In this document: positions 38,461 to 44,258 of the stretch, one piece after another
Numbering within the stretch: the stretch's first letter is position 1
Layout of the letters: every line of letters begins with the position of its first letter
NCBI GenBank assembly: GCA_029258405.1
Contig: JARHYY010000090.1
Location: 1-44,258 of the forward strand
Length of the DNA: 44,258 nucleotides
Reading direction: 5' to 3'
DNA from: Helicobacteraceae bacterium
GTDB taxonomy: Bacteria; Campylobacterota; Campylobacteria; Campylobacterales; Helicobacteraceae
Program-made: the position numbers and the translations under genes
The notes under the pieces: generated by a model
Told to the model about the DNA's origin: nothing
The model's database searches: none
What the model saw: only the letters and a program-made list of their open reading frames with translations

Positions 38461-39660
38461 ATGATAGCTATGATAATTTTTATATGTTACACATTGCCTA
38501 AAATTATTATTTCTGTTTTTCAGATAAGGCATATAAGACAAAAAATGCAACAAAAAGCCTTCATTTTACCAAGCAATGAATACCAAGAGGCTGGGCTTTA
38601 TGCCATCATTAAAGAAAAAGTTCATATAGTAGAATATATTGTACATTTTATCATTCTTATAATAATCTTAACTTACGGTTTGCAATTTTTTGAGCATCAT
38701 TATGCAGAATCTCTACAAAATATATTTACTGCAGCTCTATATATTTTGCTTGTGCTCATAGCCTTTAGTCTTTATAAAGTACCTTTTGATATCTATAAAA
38801 CGTTTTATATTGAGAAAAAATTTGGCTTTTTCAAAGGCAATGTATGGCTTTTTATTAGCGATAGCTTAAAGTCTTTATGTATCTCTTGCATTTTTGGGTT
38901 TATTCTTATAGCTGCCATATTATATATTTTTGAAAATATCCCCTACTGGTGGCTAGCAGCCTCTGGCTTGCTCTTTGCAACAATATTGCTCATTAATCTC
39001 ATATACCCTACACTCATTGCCCCTTTTTTCAATAAATTTACACCTCTTGAGGATATGGCACTTAAAGAGCATATTAATACCCTAATGCAAAAGGTGGGAT
39101 TTTCATCAAATGGCATTTATATAATTGATGCGAGCAAAAGAGATGGCAAGCTTAATGCCTATTTTGGAGGGCTGGGCAAAAGCAAGCGTGTGGTATTGTT
39201 TGATACACTTTTAGAAAAAGTTACCACAAAGCAGCTCATCGCCATACTTGGGCATGAGCTTGGGCATTTTAAAAATCATGATATTTATAAAAATATCATT
39301 TTCAGTGCTATGCTTATATGTGTTATTTTTTTTCTCATGTCTCATATCCCTGTGCAAGTTTTTCATGAACTCAATATTACGCAAACGAGCTATAATTATC
39401 TGCTCATTATCATGCTTGTAGCCGATCTTATAAGCCTATGGCTTATGCCATTAATGGGCTTATTAAGTAGGCATAATGAATACAAGGCGGATTCTTTTGG
39501 TGCAGCAATTGAAAGCAAAGAAGCACTAAGAGAGGCTTTATTAGTGCTTGTGAATGAGAATAAGAGTTTTCCTTCATCTCATCCGCTTTATATATTTTTT
39601 TATTACACCCATCCACCATTGCTTGAAAGGCTTAAGGCATTAGGCTATCAAGAGCCATGA
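38461..39660 (+). CDS. M48 family (Ste24/CAAX-protease-like) membrane zinc metallopeptidase
   Basis: Multiple TMs; LIAILGHELGHFKNHDIYKN (HExxH), RHNEYKADSFGAAI, THPPLLERLKAL. Confidence 0.95.
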   Translation: MIAMIIFICYTLPKIIISVFQIRHIRQKMQQKAFILPSNEYQEAGLYAIIKEKVHIVEYIVHFIILIIILTYGLQFFEHHYAESLQNIFTAALYILLVLIAFSLYKVPFDIYKTFYIEKKFGFFKGNVWLFISDSLKSLCISCIFGFILIAAILYIFENIPYWWLAASGLLFATILLINLIYPTLIAPFFNKFTPLEDMALKEHINTLMQKVGFSSNGIYIIDASKRDGKLNAYFGGLGKSKRVVLFDTLLEKVTTKQLIAILGHELGHFKNHDIYKNIIFSAMLICVIFFLMSHIPVQVFHELNITQTSYNYLLIIMLVADLISLWLMPLMGLLSRHNEYKADSFGAAIESKEALREALLVLVNENKSFPSSHPLYIFFYYTHPPLLERLKALGYQEP

Positions 39661-40487
39661 AACGCATTAAGACAGTTATTAAAAATGCTATCGATATGCT
39701 GCAAGATAGTAGCATAAGACCTCTTTTAGAGGCAGAGATTCTTCTTGCCCATACTTTAGGGCAGGATAGAGTTTATCTCCATATTCAAGAAAATAGCTTT
39801 ATTGATGATGAGCTTGAAGAGTTTTTTTTAAAGCTTATCCATCGCAGGATTCAGGGCGAACCTATTGAGTATATCACGCAAAAAGTATCTTTTTATGCTC
39901 ATCATTTTTTTATAGATAAGGGTGCATTAATACCTCGCCCAGAGAGTGAAATACTTGTGCAAAAAGTCTTTGAATATGCATGCTCAAAACCATCATGCAA
40001 AATTGCCGAAGTAGGTGTTGGCAGTGGTGCTCTTATTTGCTCATTGGCTCTTTTGTCAGAAAAATTCATATTATATGGCAGCGATATTTCAGCCCCTGCT
40101 TTAAAAATCGCTCAAGTAAATATTGATTTATATGGCTTAAGGCATCGCATTTCTTTATTTCATGCACCATTTATTGATGCAATACCAAAGCCTATAGATA
40201 TTCTTTACTCAAACCCTCCTTATATTCAAAATGGAACATTGCTCCCAAAGTCCTTAAGCTTTGAGCCACAAAATGCTCTCTTTGGCGGCAAAGATGGTGA
40301 TGAAATTCTTAAGCAATTGATTCTCATAGCAAGGGAGCATGAAATTCCTCACCTTATTTGTGAAATGGGCTATAATCAAAGGCAGAGCATTGATGCTTTC
40401 ATATCAGATTCAATACAAAATTATTCATTAAAATTTTATAAAGATTTAGCAGGTTTGGATAGAGGCTTTGAGCTCCATTTTTATTAA
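39657..40487 (+). CDS. prmC: Peptide chain release factor N5-glutamine methyltransferase
   Basis: RRIQGEPIEYITQKVSFYAHHFFIDKGALIPRPESE; DILYSNPPYIQ (NPPY). Confidence 0.96.
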   Translation: MKRIKTVIKNAIDMLQDSSIRPLLEAEILLAHTLGQDRVYLHIQENSFIDDELEEFFLKLIHRRIQGEPIEYITQKVSFYAHHFFIDKGALIPRPESEILVQKVFEYACSKPSCKIAEVGVGSGALICSLALLSEKFILYGSDISAPALKIAQVNIDLYGLRHRISLFHAPFIDAIPKPIDILYSNPPYIQNGTLLPKSLSFEPQNALFGGKDGDEILKQLILIAREHEIPHLICEMGYNQRQSIDAFISDSIQNYSLKFYKDLAGLDRGFELHFY

Positions 40488-40973
40488 TTGGGGTAAGAAA
40501 ATTCTTTGCAATAAAAAATACTATGTCTGAAAATTTAAGCAATAAACCTAAGCTATAAGAAAATCTACAAAATCAGATAACACTTTATACAAACACAATA
40601 TAAATAGCAAACTAAAAAACTCTCAATGAATATCTTAAAGCATTAATCAACCTCTATAAATGCTCTTTTATCTCAATAAAATGAATATTAAACACAGAAC
40701 AAATAAATTCGGCTAAATTATTAAAAAAATATTAAACATAAATTTTTATTGTATAATATACTTATTTAGTAATAAAATAAACTATAATGGGGTATTGAAA
40801 AATAAAAAAATCATTATCTCTAACAAATATAATACATATTTTGACATGTATTTATCTATATTAAACCTTCTAAAATAAAAATTCTTTATATATATTATAA
40901 AAAATTAATACACATATGAATCATATCTTACATTTTTTATAATGTATATATTGTGTTTATTACTTTTTTATAC

Positions 40974-40979
40974 TATAAT
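40974..40979 (+). promoter_or_regulatory. Putative -10 element (TATAAT) upstream of metY
   Basis: tttataCTATAATact about 30 nt upstream of the ATG at 41009; further TATAAT copies at 40752 and 40783 in the leader. Confidence 0.5.
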
Positions 40980-41008
40980 ACTCTTACAATTTTATTCAAG
41001 GAGCATTC

Positions 41009-42301
41009 ATGGCAAATTTAAAACATACAAATTTCTCACAAGAGACTTTAGCATTACATGCAGGATATAATTATGACACACAAAGAACTATAAGTGTGCC
41101 TATATATCAAAATATTGCCTATAGTTTTGAGAATCTACAACAAGCAGCAGCTCGATTTAGTTTGCAAGAATTAGGAAATATATATTCAAGGCTTACTAAT
41201 CCAACCGTTGATATATTAGGGGCAAGACTAGCAGCCATTGAAGGCGGAGCTTTTGGTGTGCCAACAGCAAGCGGGAGTGCAGCAATTTTTTATGCCATTG
41301 TAAATTTGGCACAAAATGGGGATAATATAGTTTTTTCTAATAAAATATATGGTGGCACGCAAACACTTTTTGTGCATACGCTAAAAAGGTTTGGAATAGA
41401 AGCTAGAGTTTTTGATATAGATAATATAGAATCTTCATTAGAATCTGTTATTGATCCTCATACAAAAGCTATATTTTTTGAGAGTATTTCAAATCCACAA
41501 ATTTCAATAGCTGATACAACAAAAATCACAAATATTGCAAAACAACATAGCATAATTACCATATGTGATAACACCGTTGCTACTGCCTTTTTACATAAAC
41601 CATTTGAATATGGTGTTGATGTAAGTGTTTATAGTTTAAGCAAATATGTAAGTGGGCAAGGAAGCGTATTAGGAGGGGCTATAGTTGAAAGAGTTGGATT
41701 AAATGAACTCATTAAAGACAATGAACGCTACCCCGCGTTTAATACACCAGTTGCAAGTTATCATGGATTGGTTTATTCAACTTTGGAATTACCTATTTTT
41801 AGCATTAGAGTTATTATTGAATGGCTCAGAAATATTGGGGCTACCTTATCTGCTAATGCTGCTTGGGTTTTATTGCAAGGTTTAGAAACACTAGAGCTAC
41901 GCATTAAAAAGCATAGTCAAAATGCACTTAAAATAGCAGAATTTTTGCAATCTCATTCAAAGATAAAAAGTGTTGATTATCCCGGTTTATCAAGCAATCC
42001 ATATAATGCCCTGCTTAAAAAGTATTATAAAGATTCTCATGCAAGTGGGCTTATATCATTTGAAGTAGAAAGCCAACAAGAAGCACAAAAAATATGCAAT
42101 AGCGTAGAAATATTTGCAATTGTTGTAAATATAGGTGATTCTAAATCCTTGATTATTCACCCAGCTTCTACAACTCATTCACAGCTTAGCAAAGAAGAGT
42201 TGCAATCAGCAGGCATAACACCATCAACAATTAGGCTGAGCATAGGTTTAGAATCTACACAAGATTTGATAGCAGATTTAAAACAAGCTATTGAGAAATA
42301 A
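41009..42301 (+). CDS. metY: O-acetylhomoserine sulfhydrylase-type PLP enzyme (Cys/Met metabolism)
   Basis: ALHAGYNYDTQRTISVPIYQNIAYSF; YSRLTNPTVDILGARLAAIEGG; SLSKYVSGQGSVLGGAIV; LSIGLESTQDLIADL. Confidence 0.93.
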   Translation: MANLKHTNFSQETLALHAGYNYDTQRTISVPIYQNIAYSFENLQQAAARFSLQELGNIYSRLTNPTVDILGARLAAIEGGAFGVPTASGSAAIFYAIVNLAQNGDNIVFSNKIYGGTQTLFVHTLKRFGIEARVFDIDNIESSLESVIDPHTKAIFFESISNPQISIADTTKITNIAKQHSIITICDNTVATAFLHKPFEYGVDVSVYSLSKYVSGQGSVLGGAIVERVGLNELIKDNERYPAFNTPVASYHGLVYSTLELPIFSIRVIIEWLRNIGATLSANAAWVLLQGLETLELRIKKHSQNALKIAEFLQSHSKIKSVDYPGLSSNPYNALLKKYYKDSHASGLISFEVESQQEAQKICNSVEIFAIVVNIGDSKSLIIHPASTTHSQLSKEELQSAGITPSTIRLSIGLESTQDLIADLKQAIEK

Positions 42302-42316
42302 ATTTAAGGAGTAAAT

Positions 42317-43069
42317 ATGAGTAGTATTATAAAAGCATTAGAATCTTTAAGACAAGGAGAATGGGTTGATTTAACTCATGAGGTGCATGCAAATATACCA
42401 AAATTTGGAGCATTCCCAGATTTAGCAGTAGAAACACCTTATAATGTAGCAAAAGATGGTTTTTTTGTGAATAAGGTTAGCTTTGTAACACAATATGGCA
42501 CACATATTGATGCACCAATTCATTTTAGTGAAGGCAAAAGGAGCTTAGAACAACTTGAACTTAAAGAACTTATCTTGCCTCTTTATGTTATCAATAAAGA
42601 ATATGAGGTAAATAATAATCCAGACTTCATATTAGGAGTTAAAGATATTTTAGAGTTTGAAAAAGAATATGGAATAATTGAAAAAGATAGCTTTGTGGCA
42701 TTTGCTAGCGGTTGGAGTAAGCGTTGGGAAATAAGTGATTTTAGCAATAAAGATAAAGATGGGATTGCACATACTCCCGGCTGGAGCATAGAAGCACTTG
42801 ATTTATTATTGAATCATAGGGGTGTTAAAGCAGTAGGGCATGAAACTCTTGATACAGATGCAGCAATAGATGTTGCTAAAAATAAATTCTTATTTTCAGA
42901 AAAATTTGTTCTTGATAATGATAAATATCAAGTAGAATTACTTACAAATCTCACCCTTTTGCCACCAAAAGGGAGCGTTATTATTGTTGGAGTGCCAAAG
43001 TTTCGTGCATTCCCGGGCTTTCCTGTGCGTGCATTTGCAATTAAGCCTAAAGCTGAAAAGGAGATATGA
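42317..43069 (+). CDS. Cyclase-family metal-dependent hydrolase (KynB-like)
   Basis: VDLTHEVHANIPKFGAFPD; VTQYGTHIDAPIHF (GTHxDxPxH motif); GHETLDTDAA. Confidence 0.9.
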   Translation: MSSIIKALESLRQGEWVDLTHEVHANIPKFGAFPDLAVETPYNVAKDGFFVNKVSFVTQYGTHIDAPIHFSEGKRSLEQLELKELILPLYVINKEYEVNNNPDFILGVKDILEFEKEYGIIEKDSFVAFASGWSKRWEISDFSNKDKDGIAHTPGWSIEALDLLLNHRGVKAVGHETLDTDAAIDVAKNKFLFSEKFVLDNDKYQVELLTNLTLLPPKGSVIIVGVPKFRAFPGFPVRAFAIKPKAEKEI

Positions 43070-44258
43070 TGGCAAAATTTAGAGAAAAATTGCATAATGA
43101 ATTATCAAGCACACTTCATTATGCGGTAAATTTATATGGTGGAGTGCCCGGAGTTGTGGCTGTGCTTACAGATGAAAAGGGCAATATATTTGAAAATGCG
43201 GTTGGAAAATTATCAATTGATAAAGATGAGAACATAAAATTAAATAGCATATTTAATATTTTTTCCATCACAAAAACATTAACCGCCACAATTGGTATGC
43301 AGCTTGTAGAAAAAGGTTTAATCAATTTAGATGAACCTGCAAAAAAGTATGTAAGTGCAATTAAAGAAATCCCACTTTTAAAAGGTTTTGATAAAGATAA
43401 TAAACCAATTTTATCAAAGCCTATAAATGATATTTCAATTAGAGATTTATTCTTGCATACTTCAGGTTTTGGATATGAATTTTTTAATAAAGAAGATGAA
43501 TTATATAGACAGCATAATAACATACCTAGTGTTATTAGTAATACTTTTGATTCTCTTAAAAGTGTATTACTATTTGAACCCGGTAGCAAATGGAATTATG
43601 GAATAGGCATTGATTGGCTAGGAAAAGTTATTGAGAATGTATATAATGATAGGCTTGCTAATGTTATGAAAAAATATCTTTTTGAGCCTTGTGGCATGAG
43701 TGAAAGCGTATTTGATTTAACACAAGAGTTACAAAATAATCTCGTAGTTATTCATTTTAGGGATAAAAATGGAAGCATTACGCCAAACCATGAATTTTTA
43801 TTACCAAATCCAACACCTATGGACATGGGCGGACATGGTGTGCATTCTAGTGCATTAGATTATGCGAAATTTATCCGTGCCATATTAAATGATGGAATGG
43901 GGGAAAATGGTAGAATCTTAAAGGCAGAAACTATTGATTTTATGTGTAAGTCTGGAATTGAAGGTTTTGAATGCAAAGGATGGAAAAGTGCTAATGAAGA
44001 TCTCGCTAATAAAAGTGCTAATGAATTTTTTCCAAACACTAAGAAAGGCTGGGGGTATAGCTTTCAAATAAATGAAGAAGAGGCTTCAACCGGAGCACCC
44101 GCTGGGACTTTGCGTTGGGCTGGTATATCAAATCTTTTTTTCTTTATTGATAGAAAAAATAAAATTGGTGGCTTTTGGGGTTCTGCAATCTTGCCTTTTA
44201 TAGATATAGCCTCATATCAAGGTTATTTAAGCTTTGAGAGTGCTATTTATAGGAATCT
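43069..44258 (+). CDS. Beta-lactamase/esterase-family serine hydrolase, 3' truncated by window edge
   Basis: ATG overlapping the cyclase stop (TGATG); MAKFREKLHNELSSTLHYAVNLYGGVPGVVAV...NIFSITKTLTATIGMQLVEKGLINLDEPAKKY (SxxK), continuous to the window end. Absent from the ORF track because there is no stop. Confidence 0.93.
   Translation, partial: MAKFREKLHNELSSTLHYAVNLYGGVPGVVAVLTDEKGNIFENAVGKLSIDKDENIKLNSIFNIFSITKTLTATIGMQLVEKGLINLDEPAKKYVSAIKEIPLLKGFDKDNKPILSKPINDISIRDLFLHTSGFGYEFFNKEDELYRQHNNIPSVISNTFDSLKSVLLFEPGSKWNYGIGIDWLGKVIENVYNDRLANVMKKYLFEPCGMSESVFDLTQELQNNLVVIHFRDKNGSITPNHEFLLPNPTPMDMGGHGVHSSALDYAKFIRAILNDGMGENGRILKAETIDFMCKSGIEGFECKGWKSANEDLANKSANEFFPNTKKGWGYSFQINEEEASTGAPAGTLRWAGISNLFFFIDRKNKIGGFWGSAILPFIDIASYQGYLSFESAIYRN

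Noticed and set aside
41345-41365. Other TGGCAC occurrences (e.g. within metY at about 41353, the cyclase gene at about 42497) as sigma54 promoters
   Set aside because: The TTGC(A/T) -12 element is missing or the match lies inside a CDS without a downstream gene.
43119-43589. 156-aa minus-strand ORF at the right end
   Set aside because: Antisense to the truncated serine hydrolase (SxxK family) that reads continuously on the plus strand from 43069.

Overview
AT-rich chromosomal window, probably from an enterohepatic-type Helicobacter (Campylobacterota). The taxon is inferred from gene content and H. pylori-like gene neighbourhoods; no search was run. Left edge (1-3.9 kb): the C-terminus of a ParM/StbA-like actin, a small membrane ORF, a strong 20-bp-stem hairpin and about 3 kb of decayed, stop-riddled DNA, which looks like a relic of a plasmid or integrated element. 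Next comes a minus-strand block: a giant LRR protein coupled to trmL, a hypothetical, purU, sppA, an mqnX-like aminofutalosine deaminase, a dihydroorotase-like protein lacking the canonical metal ligands, and ccdA. The plus-strand block that follows is mostly housekeeping: DEAD-box helicase, aminotransferase, murC, hisD, sodB, HP0242-like, HP0241-like, polyprenyl synthase, hemA, proS, fxsA, hemC, ybjQ-like, minD, minE, a divergent polysaccharide deacetylase, a WD40/alpha-solenoid protein, dprA, a D,D-carboxypeptidase, tRNA-Pro on the minus strand, then flgI-flgJ-flgS behind a near-perfect sigma54 promoter. The right end carries asd, a periplasmic protein, GT2, luxS, a TPR-LicD-like fusion, an M48 protease, prmC, and a three-gene cluster of metY, a cyclase-family hydrolase and a truncated serine hydrolase that the ORF track missed. 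Best second-look items: the LRR protein, the WD40-plus-solenoid protein, the pseudo-dihydroorotase, the sigma54 promoter ahead of flgS, the metY/cyclase/serine-hydrolase cluster, and the left-edge relic with its hairpin. No CRISPR array or intact mobile element was seen.
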